Source: an uncultured Lachnospiraceae bacterium
GTDB lineage: Bacteria > Bacillota > Clostridia > Lachnospirales > Lachnospiraceae
Direction of reading: 5' to 3'
Assembly (NCBI GenBank): GCA_944380315.1
Contig: CALWHG010000008.1
Location: 1 to 64,000, forward strand
DNA length: 64,000 bases
A model generated the notes under the pieces. That model had not been told where the DNA came from, made no database searches, and saw only the letters and a program-made list of their open reading frames with translations. Below, one piece after another: positions 16,645 to 24,805 of the stretch. Within the stretch, counting starts at the first letter, position 1; the number at the start of each line of letters is the position of its first letter. A program made the translations under genes and the position numbers.

Positions 16645-16796
16645 TTTTATTACCTCTCCTTTTCATCTGACGCTTATCCGATGATAAGCCGTTCGTTGCA
16701 GATGGCAGCCTGAGAAATCGACCTTTTTGAAGGATGCCTTATCTGCAGATAAGGCTTATTATCGGATGGAAGAGAAAGGGAGAGGTAATAAAAATG
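16642..16796. repeat. Inverted duplication of the rbgA translation leader
   Basis: The reverse complement of 16642-16690 and the sequence 16753-16796 share GGCTTAT-(C/T)-ATCGGAT at the outer end and GAGAGGTAATAAAAATG at the start-codon end; the middle differs by a 5-base gap and substitutions. Each arm ends in an ATG with the same Shine-Dalgarno sequence, facing away from the centre. About 62 bases separate the arms. Confidence 0.7.
16736..16755. repeat. Perfect 20-base palindrome upstream of rbgA
   Basis: GCCTTATCTG is followed directly by its reverse complement CAGATAAGGC. It sits 38 bases before the rbgA start, at the edge of the inverted leader repeat. It could be an operator for a dimeric repressor or part of a cruciform. 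Confidence 0.6.
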
Positions 16797-17687
16797 AACA
16801 TTCAATGGTACCCCGGCCACATGACCAAGGCCAGGCGGAACATGGAAAGGGATGTCAGGCTGGTAGACATGGTCATCGAGCTTCGGGATGCCAGAGCCCC
16901 TTACAGCACCGAAAATCCCGATATAAAGAGGATAGCCGGCAACAGGAAAAGGCTCATACTCCTCAACAAGGCCGATCTGGCTGATCCTGCGGTTACGAAG
17001 GAGTGGATAGCCGCATATAAGAAAAAGGGACTTGAGGCCATAGCCCTGGATTCCAGGAACAGGGATTTCATAGGCTCCGTTAAGGCAGCTGCAGCCCGTC
17101 TGTCTGAGGAAAAGAGGCAGAGGGATCAGGCCAGAGGCATCACGGAGCAGAGGCCTGTCAAGGCACTGATCTGCGGCATCCCCAATATCGGTAAGTCCAC
17201 ATTCATAAATTCGGTCCTTGGCAAGGCTTCGGCAAAGACAGGCAACAAGCCGGGAGTGACCAAGGGCAATCAGTGGATAACCGTGAGCAATGAGTTCATG
17301 CTCCTGGATACTCCTGGAGTGCTTTGGCCCAGGTTTGAGTCCGAGGAGGTAGGCGAGGCCCTTGCTCTCATGGGCTCCATAAATGACGATATACTGAACA
17401 TAGAGGATCTCTGTATCAGGCTCATCGAAAGGCTGAGAGGATCATATCCTGAGGCACTCAGGCTTCGCTATGACATAAGCGAGGAGGAGCTTGACAGAGC
17501 TCTGGAGAGCTATGAGACAGTACCCCTTGGAGTGGATAAGGAGGCGCTTTCCTATATGGACATCATAGCCCGCAAGCGTGGATGTCTGAGACGGGGAGCG
17601 GAGCCGGACTACGAGCGCTGTGCCAGGCTCATGATAGATGATTTCAGGAACGGACGTCTTGGAAGGATAAGCCTTGAGAGACCCTGA
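16794..17687 (+). CDS. rbgA: Ribosome biogenesis GTPase RbgA (YlqF)
   Basis: Circularly permuted GTPase needed for late 50S subunit assembly in Firmicutes. The permuted order is visible: the G4 motif LNKADL (about residue 58) comes before the G1 motif GIPNIGKSTFIN and the G3 motif DTPGVLWP. The N-terminus MNIQWYPGHMTKARR is the family signature. ATG 16794 is chosen over the earlier frame because of that signature and the GGGAGAGG site. The product is 297 residues. Confidence 0.95.
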   Translation: MNIQWYPGHMTKARRNMERDVRLVDMVIELRDARAPYSTENPDIKRIAGNRKRLILLNKADLADPAVTKEWIAAYKKKGLEAIALDSRNRDFIGSVKAAAARLSEEKRQRDQARGITEQRPVKALICGIPNIGKSTFINSVLGKASAKTGNKPGVTKGNQWITVSNEFMLLDTPGVLWPRFESEEVGEALALMGSINDDILNIEDLCIRLIERLRGSYPEALRLRYDISEEELDRALESYETVPLGVDKEALSYMDIIARKRGCLRRGAEPDYERCARLMIDDFRNGRLGRISLERP

Positions 17688-17717
17688 GCATGATTTGGAA
17701 CGGCAGAGGAACAGCAT

Positions 17718-18554
17718 ATGATCCAAGATATTTCACCACATCTTTTTGACAACAGCTATAAGGACAGAAAGCCCGAGGCGGGCGACCGTATCTTCTTTTA
17801 TCAGGGGAGATCGACCCTGCTCAGCAAGGCCACAGGCCTTCCCTTTACCTATGAGGAGGTAGACAGACTTTGTCCGGTGGAGACCATACCCTCTGTATAT
17901 CTGTTTTCCATCGATGGCAGGGGCTATTTCTGGGGCAGGGTCATGCCGAAGGCAGTGCTGTCTGAAGGCATACTGGTAGGAGACCGGCATTTCCGTGACA
18001 TGCAGCCGGAGTGGGAGGCATTTTCCTGTATAACAGCCAGTCAGCTTCACAGCTTTTATCATGAGCATCAGTTCTGCGGCTGCTGTGGAGCTCCGGCGCT
18101 CCCGGATGAAAAGGAGCGTGCCATGCGCTGCCCAGTATGCGGAAAGATAGTATACCCGGTCATATCTCCGGCGGTCATAGTAGGCGTCACCCATGGGGAC
18201 CGTCTGCTCCTTACCAAGTATTCCCGTCCCGGTTCAGTAAAGTTTTACGCACTGGTGGCCGGCTATACTGAGATAGGAGAGTCCCTTGAGGACACCGTCA
18301 GACGTGAGGTCATGGAGGAGGTAGGGCTCCGGGTCAAAAACATAAGGTTCTACAAGAGTCAGCCCTGGAGCTTTTCAGGAAGTCTGCTGTCCGGCTTTTA
18401 CTGTGATCTGGACGGCGATGATGAGACAGTCAGGCTTCAGGAGGATGAGCTTTCAGAGGCTACCTGGTACGACCGCAGTGATCTTCCTGAGGGAGGCTCC
18501 TCCATATCACTGACTCATGAGATGATAGAAAGATTCCGTATGGGGCCTGTATAA
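17718..18554 (+). CDS. nudC: NAD+ diphosphatase / NADH pyrophosphatase NudC
   Basis: Nudix hydrolase that cleaves NAD(H) to NMN(H) and AMP and, in E. coli, removes NAD caps from RNA. The 278-residue protein has a zinc ribbon CGCCG...CPVCG, the Nudix box GYTEIGESLEDTVRREVMEE and the NudC-specific SQPWSFSGS motif. It lies 30 bases after rbgA, probably in the same transcript. Confidence 0.92.
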   Translation: MIQDISPHLFDNSYKDRKPEAGDRIFFYQGRSTLLSKATGLPFTYEEVDRLCPVETIPSVYLFSIDGRGYFWGRVMPKAVLSEGILVGDRHFRDMQPEWEAFSCITASQLHSFYHEHQFCGCCGAPALPDEKERAMRCPVCGKIVYPVISPAVIVGVTHGDRLLLTKYSRPGSVKFYALVAGYTEIGESLEDTVRREVMEEVGLRVKNIRFYKSQPWSFSGSLLSGFYCDLDGDDETVRLQEDELSEATWYDRSDLPEGGSSISLTHEMIERFRMGPV

Positions 18555-18576
18555 GGGCCCCTGATATATTTTTACA
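18541..18576 (+). terminator. Possible terminator at the end of nudC
   Basis: GGGGCC (18542-18547) pairs with GGCCCC (18556-18561) across the nudC stop codon, followed after TGATATA by TTTTT. The stem is short and the T-run is offset, so termination may be partial. Confidence 0.4.
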
Positions 18577-18631
18577 GGTAAAGTATAAGCAGGAGTGAAT
18601 CGCAAAAGTGTCGGCAGGTATATGCTAAACA

Positions 18632-19393
18632 TTGTTAAATCTGCTGCATCATGCTAAAATAAGTGCCGTGGAACATAAGGGCTTGGAAGAATATCATAAG
18701 ATAATAGACAGGATGAAGCCGGAGAAGCTCGAGACCGAAAGAAAGCGTATAGCTGCTATGAAAGCCCATGAGCTTGAGGCCAGGGCCGAAGGCTGTGAGC
18801 TTGTGCTTGGCATAGATGAGGTGGGCAGGGGCCCTCTTTGCGGCCCTGTGGTCACCTGCTGCTGTGTACTGGATCCAGATAGTGACATACTGCTGCTCAA
18901 TGACTCAAAGAAGCTCTCTGAAAAGAAAAGGGAGATCCTTTCAGATGTCATAATGGAAAGTGCTGTATGCTATGCTTTTGGAGAGGCTTCGCCTCAGACC
19001 ATAGACGAGATCAACATACTCAATGCTACCAAGAAGGCTATGAGGGAGGCCTGTGAGAGCTGCATCCGCATGCTTGAGGAAAAGTACCAAAGGAGCCTGA
19101 GACTCAAGGCCTTCATCGACGGCAACCAGGAGGTCGAGGGGCTTCCCATACCTCAGGAGACCATAGTAAAGGGGGATTCCGCTTCAGTATCCATAGCGGC
19201 TGCCTCCATACTTGCCAAGGTCAGGAGGGATCATATGCTGGAGGAGATGGATAAGCTTTATCCAGGCTATGGCTTTGCCAGGAACAAGGGCTATGGCACC
19301 AGGGAGCATGTGGACGCCATAAGGAGCCTGGGGCCTGCACCCATACACAGGATGAGCTTCCTTAAGGGCATCCTGAAGGATGACCAGCCTTGA
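18632..19393 (+). CDS. rnhB: Ribonuclease HII
   Basis: Removes ribonucleotides from RNA-DNA hybrids. The catalytic acidic residues lie in GIDEVGRGPLCGPVV, FIDGNQ and ILAKVRRDHM, and the C-terminus RNKGYGTREHVDAI is typical. The full frame from TTG 18632 gives 253 residues; ATG 18713 gives 226. The region from GLEEYHKII resembles the leading helix seen in clostridial RNase HII, but no start has a strong ribosome binding site, so the N-terminus is uncertain. The stop overlaps the yraN start. Confidence 0.92.
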   Translation: MLNLLHHAKISAVEHKGLEEYHKIIDRMKPEKLETERKRIAAMKAHELEARAEGCELVLGIDEVGRGPLCGPVVTCCCVLDPDSDILLLNDSKKLSEKKREILSDVIMESAVCYAFGEASPQTIDEINILNATKKAMREACESCIRMLEEKYQRSLRLKAFIDGNQEVEGLPIPQETIVKGDSASVSIAAASILAKVRRDHMLEEMDKLYPGYGFARNKGYGTREHVDAIRSLGPAPIHRMSFLKGILKDDQP

Positions 19394-19746
19394 AAGCTGA
19401 CAGGACAGAAAAAGGGAGGTATTATGAATCGGTGGCTGCGGCCTTCCTCGAGGCTCAGGGCTATGAGATCCTGTGCCGCAATTTCAGGACCAGGTCAGGA
19501 GAGATAGACCTTATAGGCCGGGAGGCAGGCACCCTTTGCTTCATAGAGGTGAAATACAGAAGCTCCTCTGCCTATGGCATGCCATCGGAGTTCGTGGACA
19601 GGAAAAAACAGCTTCGCATCATGCGGGTATCCAGAACATACATGACCTTACACCGATGTGAGAGGCAGCCTGTAAGATATGACGTGGTAGAGATAATAGG
19701 AAGACGTATCAGAGTGATCAGGGATGCATTTGGATCTACATTTTAA
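19390..19746 (+). CDS. UPF0102 / YraN family nuclease-like protein
   Basis: A 118-residue protein with the endonuclease-like core GEIDLIGREAGTLCFIEVKYR, where Asp, Glu and Lys form the PD-(D/E)XK pattern. The role of this conserved family is not settled; it usually lies next to rnhB, as here. It starts at TTG 19390 inside the rnhB stop (TTGA overlap) and runs 23 bases into pgeF. Confidence 0.88.
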   Translation: MKADRTEKGRYYESVAAAFLEAQGYEILCRNFRTRSGEIDLIGREAGTLCFIEVKYRSSSAYGMPSEFVDRKKQLRIMRVSRTYMTLHRCERQPVRYDVVEIIGRRIRVIRDAFGSTF

Positions 19747-20608
19747 AAATCAGGAGCATATATTCAACATACATGAGGAGGGCACTCCATACCTCAGCTT
19801 CAGGGCTATCGATGATACAGGTATGTTTACAAATGCCTTTTCCACCAGGCTTGGAGGAGTGTCGGAGGGCTATCTCTCTACCATGAACCTGACCTTCCGG
19901 AAGGCTGGGGAGAAAAGAGAGCATGTGCTCGAGAACTACAGACGACTGTCTGAAGCTGCGGGCTTTTCCATGGATCACATGGTCCTGTCCAATCAGGTGC
20001 ATGGTACGGATATCATCGAGGTGGGTGAGGAGGACATAGGTAAAGGCGTGACCAGAGAGCAGGACTATGAGTCAGCCGACGGCATGGTCACTGATGTGCC
20101 CGGACTTACTCTCGTGACATTTTATGCAGACTGTGTCCCTCTTTACTTTGCGGATCCGGTGCATAAGGCCATAGGACTCAGCCACAGCGGCTGGAGAGGC
20201 ACGGTGAGACGCATAGGTCAAAGGACCCTGAGCCTCATGGAAAAGCTCTATGGCAGCGATCCCCGGGATGTGATATGCTGTATAGGCCCGAGCATATGCA
20301 GGGACTGCTTTGAGGTGGGGCCTGAGGTGGCAGAGGCATTTTTTGAGGCTTACCCTGAAGACTGGCATGCTGATATAGTCCGTGGACCGGTGCTGTCCCC
20401 TTTAGGCGAGGAAAAGTACCATATAGATCTCTGGCGTGCAAATGAGCTCATGCTTCTGGAGGCCGGAGCAAGGAAGGATCATATACATGTGACCAATATC
20501 TGCACAAGGTGCAACCCCGACATACTCTGGTCCCACAGGGCTGCGGGGCCTATGCGTGGAAATATGGCTGCATTTTTATCCATAAAAAATGATGACAGGA
20601 GAATGTGA
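19724..20608 (+). CDS. pgeF: Peptidoglycan editing factor PgeF (YfiH/YlmD laccase-domain family)
   Basis: A 294-residue cytoplasmic protein of the DUF152 family. The family motifs SNQVHGTDI, TFYADCVPLYF and SGWRGTVRRI supply the His and Cys residues of the metal site. Family members have been described both as purine nucleoside phosphorylase/adenosine deaminase-like enzymes and as a peptidoglycan stem-peptide quality-control factor. The start at 19724 overlaps yraN; GTATGTTTACAAATGC follows the first conserved segment, so a shorter start is possible. Confidence 0.88.
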   Translation: MHLDLHFKNQEHIFNIHEEGTPYLSFRAIDDTGMFTNAFSTRLGGVSEGYLSTMNLTFRKAGEKREHVLENYRRLSEAAGFSMDHMVLSNQVHGTDIIEVGEEDIGKGVTREQDYESADGMVTDVPGLTLVTFYADCVPLYFADPVHKAIGLSHSGWRGTVRRIGQRTLSLMEKLYGSDPRDVICCIGPSICRDCFEVGPEVAEAFFEAYPEDWHADIVRGPVLSPLGEEKYHIDLWRANELMLLEAGARKDHIHVTNICTRCNPDILWSHRAAGPMRGNMAAFLSIKNDDRRM

Positions 20609-20609
20609 T

Positions 20610-21707
20610 ATGGCAGACAACAAAAGAAACATCATACTTACCGGAGACCGTCCCACGGGTCCCCTGCACATAGGACATTATGTGGGCTCACTGAAGCGCA
20701 GGGTAGCACTTCAGGACAGCGGAAAGTTTGATGAGATATACATACTCATAGCCGATGCCCAGGCTCTTACGGACAATGCAGATGATCCCCAGAAGATAAG
20801 GGACAATATCATACAGGTGACCCTGGATTATCTGAGCTGCGGTATAGATCCTGAGCGCTCGACCATATGCATTCAGTCGGAGCTTCCTGCACTCTATGAG
20901 CTTACGGCTTATTATATGAATCTTGTGACCACGGCCAGGCTTGAGCGCAACCCTACTGTCAAGGCTGAGATCAAGATGAGGGGCTTCAATGAGGGCGGCG
21001 TGGGACTGCCGGTAGGCTTTTATACTTATCCCATCTCTCAGGCGGCAGACATAACTGCCTTCAAGGCCAACTGTGTGCCTGTGGGAGAGGATCAGATGCC
21101 CATGCTTGAGCAGTGCAGGGAGATAGTACATAAGTTCAACTCCACCTATGGTGAGGTGCTTGTGGATCCTCAGATCATGCTCAATGAAAATACTGCCTGC
21201 CGCAGGCTTCCAGGCACTGACGGAAAGGCCAAGATGTCCAAGTCTCTCGGCAACTGCATATATCTGCATGCCTCCAGGGAGGAGCTGCATCAGAAGGTCA
21301 TGTCCATGTTTACTGATCCTGATCATATAAATGTCAGCGATCCCGGAAAGGTAGAGGGCAACTGTGTATTTACCTACCTGGATGCATTCTGCAACGACGA
21401 TCTCTTTGCGGAGTACTGTCCCGATTTCTCCTGTCTCGATGAGATGAAGGAGCAGTACAGGAAGGGCGGTCTCGGAGATGTCAAGTGCAAGCGCTTCCTT
21501 GAAAATGTGCTTAACGAGGAGCTGGAGCCCATAAGGCAGAGAAGGGCCAGATGGGAGGCAGACATCCCTGCGGTATATGACATACTGAAGGCCGGTACCA
21601 TGAAGGCCAGGGAGACCACGGGCAGGACACTTTCCGAGGTCAAGGATGCCATGAAGATAAACTATTTTGAGGATGACGCACTCATATCCGAGTGGGAAGC
21701 CCGCTGA
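20610..21707 (+). CDS. trpS: Tryptophan--tRNA ligase
   Basis: Class I aminoacyl-tRNA synthetase charging tRNA-Trp. The HIGH motif appears in PLHIGHYVG and the KMSKS loop as AKMSKS. At 365 residues it is slightly longer than the compact bacterial type, with an insertion region around RGFNEGGVGLPVGFYTYPIS that marks the second bacterial lineage. ATG 20610 is preceded by AGGAGA and follows the pgeF stop by one base. Confidence 0.95.
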   Translation: MADNKRNIILTGDRPTGPLHIGHYVGSLKRRVALQDSGKFDEIYILIADAQALTDNADDPQKIRDNIIQVTLDYLSCGIDPERSTICIQSELPALYELTAYYMNLVTTARLERNPTVKAEIKMRGFNEGGVGLPVGFYTYPISQAADITAFKANCVPVGEDQMPMLEQCREIVHKFNSTYGEVLVDPQIMLNENTACRRLPGTDGKAKMSKSLGNCIYLHASREELHQKVMSMFTDPDHINVSDPGKVEGNCVFTYLDAFCNDDLFAEYCPDFSCLDEMKEQYRKGGLGDVKCKRFLENVLNEELEPIRQRRARWEADIPAVYDILKAGTMKARETTGRTLSEVKDAMKINYFEDDALISEWEAR

Positions 21708-21709
21708 GC

Positions 21710-22237
21710 ATGGGTGGCTTCAATGCTCACGGCCTCAGGGGCTCGCTCCTTGAGGATATGCTGAACCGTACAAATGAAAGCTACAGGAGGAAGGGGCTGG
21801 CGCTCATACAGAAGGTGCCTACTCCCATCACTCCCGTAAGCATGAATGACAACAAGCAGATCACCCTTGCATATTTTGAACAGAAATCCACCGTGGACTA
21901 TATAGGTGCGGTGCAGGGCATACCGGTCTGCTTCGATGCCAAGGAATCTGCTACGGACACAGTGCCTCTTCAGAACATCCATGAGCATCAGATAGATTTC
22001 ATGAATGATTTTGAAAGGCAGGGAGGCATAGCCTTCATACTGCTCATGTATACGAACAGGGATGAGCTTTATTATGTGCCTCTTAGTGATATAAACCGCT
22101 TTTGGAACAGGATGAAGGAGGGGGGAAGGAAGTCCTTCACCTATGATGAGGTGGATCACAGCTTTTCCGTGGCTAGGAAGGGAGAGTATCTCGTACACTA
22201 TCTGGAGGCCCTGCAAAGGGATCTGGACAGAAGATAA
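21710..22237 (+). CDS. recU: Holliday junction resolvase RecU
   Basis: Firmicutes resolvase that cuts Holliday junctions and modulates RecA. The 175-residue protein contains RGSLLEDMLNRTN, VDYIGAVQG, CFDAKES and NIHEHQIDFMNDF, in the RecU order, including the nuclease acidic and Lys residues. The basic N-terminal extension of Bacillus RecU is short here. ATG 21710 follows the trpS stop by two bases; GTG 21692 inside trpS is an alternative. In Bacillus recU sits by a PBP gene, so this location is different. Confidence 0.9.
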   Translation: MGGFNAHGLRGSLLEDMLNRTNESYRRKGLALIQKVPTPITPVSMNDNKQITLAYFEQKSTVDYIGAVQGIPVCFDAKESATDTVPLQNIHEHQIDFMNDFERQGGIAFILLMYTNRDELYYVPLSDINRFWNRMKEGGRKSFTYDEVDHSFSVARKGEYLVHYLEALQRDLDRR

Positions 22238-22259
22238 GTTTCAGGAGGAGGTCATATAT

Positions 22260-23243
22260 ATGGGGGAAAAGACTAAGATCATACTGGACGTGGATACGGG
22301 CACGGATGATGCAGTGGCCATTATGGCGGCTGTAAAGCATCCGGATATAGATCTGGTGGCTGTATGCTCTGTGGCAGGAAATAAGCCGCTGGTAAACACT
22401 ACGGAAAACAGCCTGAGGGTGCTCCAGGCTCTGGGAAGCGATGTGCCGGTATACAGAGGCTGCGCACAGCCTCTGGTTAAATCCATCACGCCTACCCGTA
22501 TACCTGATCATGGCGGGACCATGACCATAGTTGACGGCAAGGAATATCATGTGCATCCTGAATACCTGGATCTTCCTGCATCGAAGAGGAGCTTTGAGGA
22601 GCTTCCTGCGCCCATGTTTTACGTGGACTATCTGAGGAAGGCAAAGGAGCCTGTGACCATAGTGGCAGTTGGCCCTCTCACTAACCTTGCAGTGGCACTG
22701 CTCATGGATCATGACATAGTCAGGAACATAAGCCGCATAGTCATCATGGGAGGCGGAGACCGCTGTGCAAACAGGACTCCGGTGGCCGAGTTCAATATAT
22801 GGGCTGACCCTGATGCGGCCCAGTGGGTCATCCACTGCGGAGCGGATATACTCATGGTGCCACTTGATGCTACCGTATGCACGGCCTTCACTAAGGAGGA
22901 TGCGGAGGATTTCAGGAGGCTCGACACCTTCTGCGGCAGATTCTGTGCTGATCTCATAGACCTTCGCATAGATGCGGATCGGGCCATCAATCCCACCTGT
23001 CCCGATTACAATACGGCCATACATGATGCACTTGCCCTTGTGGCGGCCATGGATGAGTCCGTGCTGCGGGATGTGGAGCAGGTGCGCTGCGATATAGGCC
23101 TTGCGGATTTTGCAGAGGGGGCTACACTCATAACCCGATCCAAGGAATTCCTTACGGATGAGTTTGAGAAAAATGTCAGGTTTGCATTTTCAGCGGACAA
23201 GGAGCGCTATAAGGCCGAGCTCATGAGGCTATTTGCCATGTAA
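22260..23243 (+). CDS. Nucleoside hydrolase 1 (IUNH family)
   Basis: Hydrolyses the N-glycosidic bond of ribonucleosides to base and ribose. The calcium-binding DVDTGTDDA motif is at residues 10-18, the second metal ligand region is NIWADPDAA, and the late catalytic-type His is in NTAIHDALAL. The product is 327 residues. AGGAGG lies upstream. It is the first gene of the nucleoside cluster and has a paralogue at 26341-27276. Substrate preference (purine or pyrimidine) cannot be read from the sequence, but the neighbours suggest purine nucleosides. Confidence 0.9.
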   Translation: MGEKTKIILDVDTGTDDAVAIMAAVKHPDIDLVAVCSVAGNKPLVNTTENSLRVLQALGSDVPVYRGCAQPLVKSITPTRIPDHGGTMTIVDGKEYHVHPEYLDLPASKRSFEELPAPMFYVDYLRKAKEPVTIVAVGPLTNLAVALLMDHDIVRNISRIVIMGGGDRCANRTPVAEFNIWADPDAAQWVIHCGADILMVPLDATVCTAFTKEDAEDFRRLDTFCGRFCADLIDLRIDADRAINPTCPDYNTAIHDALALVAAMDESVLRDVEQVRCDIGLADFAEGATLITRSKEFLTDEFEKNVRFAFSADKERYKAELMRLFAM

Positions 23244-23305
23244 TGTAAGGATATAGATATTATTGCAGCTGATATGTATAAAAATACATACAGTTTCAGC
23301 GGTTG

Positions 23306-23351
23306 ACAGGCATCATTTTTGGAATTAAAATGGTGCCTGTTTTTCTTTTTT
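23306..23351 (+). terminator. Intrinsic terminator after nucleoside hydrolase 1
   Basis: ACAGGCATCATTTT pairs with AAAATGGTGCCTGT around a 7-base loop, followed by TTTTCTTTTTT. This is the strongest terminator in the window and separates the first nucleoside hydrolase from the BMP lipoprotein gene. Confidence 0.92.
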
Positions 23352-23399
23352 CTGACAGGGGCATGGATAGTAAGACGTATATGAAAAAGGAGAGAACCA

Positions 23400-24554
23400 A
23401 TGAAAAAGTTTATCAATGCTGCAATCGTTGCTGCCGTATGCTTCTCACTTGCTGCCTGCGGCTCTTCCTCATCATCAGCTGATACGGAGGCTGCCGCTGC
23501 TGAGGCATCTTCATCAGAGGAGAGCTCCGCAGAGGCTTCTGAGGGAGAGACAAAGGGACGTATAGCCTATATCGTGGGCTCACTGGGAGACAAGTCCTTC
23601 GCTGATTCAGGCGAGGCCGGTATGGAGATCCTCAGATCTGAGGGCTGGGAGGTACGTACAGTTGAGACTGGTGATACCTCAGACGCTGACCGCTATGAGG
23701 ACTACATCCTTGACGTGCTCGATCAGGGCTATGACTATATCGTAGGCTACTCAACCTATATGGAGATCATGGCAGATCTGGCTCCCGAGTATCCCGATGT
23801 CAAGTTCGTGGGCTTCGACCAGAACTGGGATGAGGAGCAGCTTCCCGAAAACATGACCAGCATTGTTTATGCTCAGAATGAGGGATCATACCTTGTGGGT
23901 ATGCTGGCTGCTGCCATGAGTGAGACCGGTACCGTGGCTGTGGACGTGGCCATGGAAAATCCCGTTATAAATGATTTCGTTACGGGCTATGTGGACGGTG
24001 TCCTTGCCTGGAACGAGGCAAATGGTACTGACGTAAAGGTCATAAGATCTGCCTGCGGCTCCTACAGTGATCCTGCCACCATGAAGTCTCTGGTGCTCGA
24101 TCAGATCAGGAACAACAATGCTGACGTATTTTATCAGGTAGCCGGCGGCTCAGGCGACGGACTCTTTGAGGCCTGCGTGGAGACAGGCGGAGTATGGGCC
24201 ATAGGAGTGGATTCTGATCAGTATGCCGCTTATGTGGCTTCCGAGAATCCTGAGAAGGCGGATGTCATCCTGACATCCATGCTCAAGGAGGTAGGAAACT
24301 CACTGGTATCCGTATTCCACAGCATAGAGGAGGGCGATGAGTCCATGTGGGGCCACAACATCACTCTCGGACTTGCCGAGGGCTCAGTAGGCTACGTGGA
24401 CAATGAGTTCTTCCAGGCAAATGTGCCTGAGGACATAAGGACAGCCATGGACGAGGCTGCAGCTAAGATAGCCTTAGGCGAGATAGACGTAAAGTCCTAC
24501 TATGACTTTGCAGACGAAACTGAATACACAGAGTTTGTAGGATCAGCCGGCTGA
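23400..24554 (+). CDS. BMP-family nucleoside-binding lipoprotein 1
   Basis: Surface lipoprotein that binds nucleosides for an ABC importer (PnrA/BmpA family). The signal peptide ends in the lipobox SLAAC (Cys 20), followed by a Ser/Glu/Ala-rich linker to about residue 55. The ligand-binding domain contains GSLGDKSFADSGEAG, VGFDQNW and GVDSDQYAAY. At 384 residues it closely parallels the second BMP protein at 28738-29913. No permease or ATPase follows, so it probably feeds the transporter encoded at 30-33.7 kb. A terminator follows. Confidence 0.92.
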   Translation: MKKFINAAIVAAVCFSLAACGSSSSSADTEAAAAEASSSEESSAEASEGETKGRIAYIVGSLGDKSFADSGEAGMEILRSEGWEVRTVETGDTSDADRYEDYILDVLDQGYDYIVGYSTYMEIMADLAPEYPDVKFVGFDQNWDEEQLPENMTSIVYAQNEGSYLVGMLAAAMSETGTVAVDVAMENPVINDFVTGYVDGVLAWNEANGTDVKVIRSACGSYSDPATMKSLVLDQIRNNNADVFYQVAGGSGDGLFEACVETGGVWAIGVDSDQYAAYVASENPEKADVILTSMLKEVGNSLVSVFHSIEEGDESMWGHNITLGLAEGSVGYVDNEFFQANVPEDIRTAMDEAAAKIALGEIDVKSYYDFADETEYTEFVGSAG

Positions 24555-24561
24555 TGCCGGA

Positions 24562-24598
24562 TGGGCTCTCCCGATCTATGGTCGGGAGGGCCTTTTTG
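24562..24598 (+). terminator. Intrinsic terminator after BMP lipoprotein 1
   Basis: GGGCTCTCCCGA pairs with TCGGGAGGGCC around TCTATGG, followed by TTTTT. Confidence 0.9.
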
Positions 24599-24688
24599 AT
24601 TTGATTTTGAAGCCTGGGATTTTCTTCCTTATATAGCTTGATTTTGTGCCATTGTAATAATTTACGGATGCTTTTCTCCCTATACATG

Positions 24689-24717
24689 TTGATAATGCAT
24701 AAGTTTTAGGATATAAT
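24689..24717 (+). promoter_or_regulatory. Promoter upstream of the deoD operon
   Basis: TTGATA (24689-24694), a 17-base spacer and a perfect TATAAT (24712-24717). Transcription should start near 24724, just before the hairpin at 24740. Confidence 0.7.
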
Positions 24718-24739
24718 AAGCCATAACAGGTATGAAACC

Positions 24740-24786
24740 AAAAGCCAATATATAGAATCTGATCTATCTTGGCTTTTTATTTTTTG
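24740..24786 (+). terminator. Terminator-like hairpin in the deoD leader
   Basis: AAAAGCCAA pairs with TTGGCTTTT and the inner ATAGA with TCTAT, followed by TATTTTTTT. It lies about 16 bases after the predicted transcription start and 20 bases before the deoD start codon, where a terminator would block the operon unless it is bypassed. Confidence 0.7.
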
Positions 24787-24805
24787 ACAGAAAGGAAATG
24801 ATGAC

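Noticed and set aside
22173..23024. 283-residue open frame on the minus strand inside nucleoside hydrolase 1
   Set aside because: It lies wholly opposite a clear gene, has Tyr/His/Cys-rich noise composition, and no family resemblance. It is a codon-bias shadow.
24724..24805. Purine riboswitch before deoD
   Set aside because: Only about 16 bases precede the terminator; there is no room for the three-way junction aptamer.
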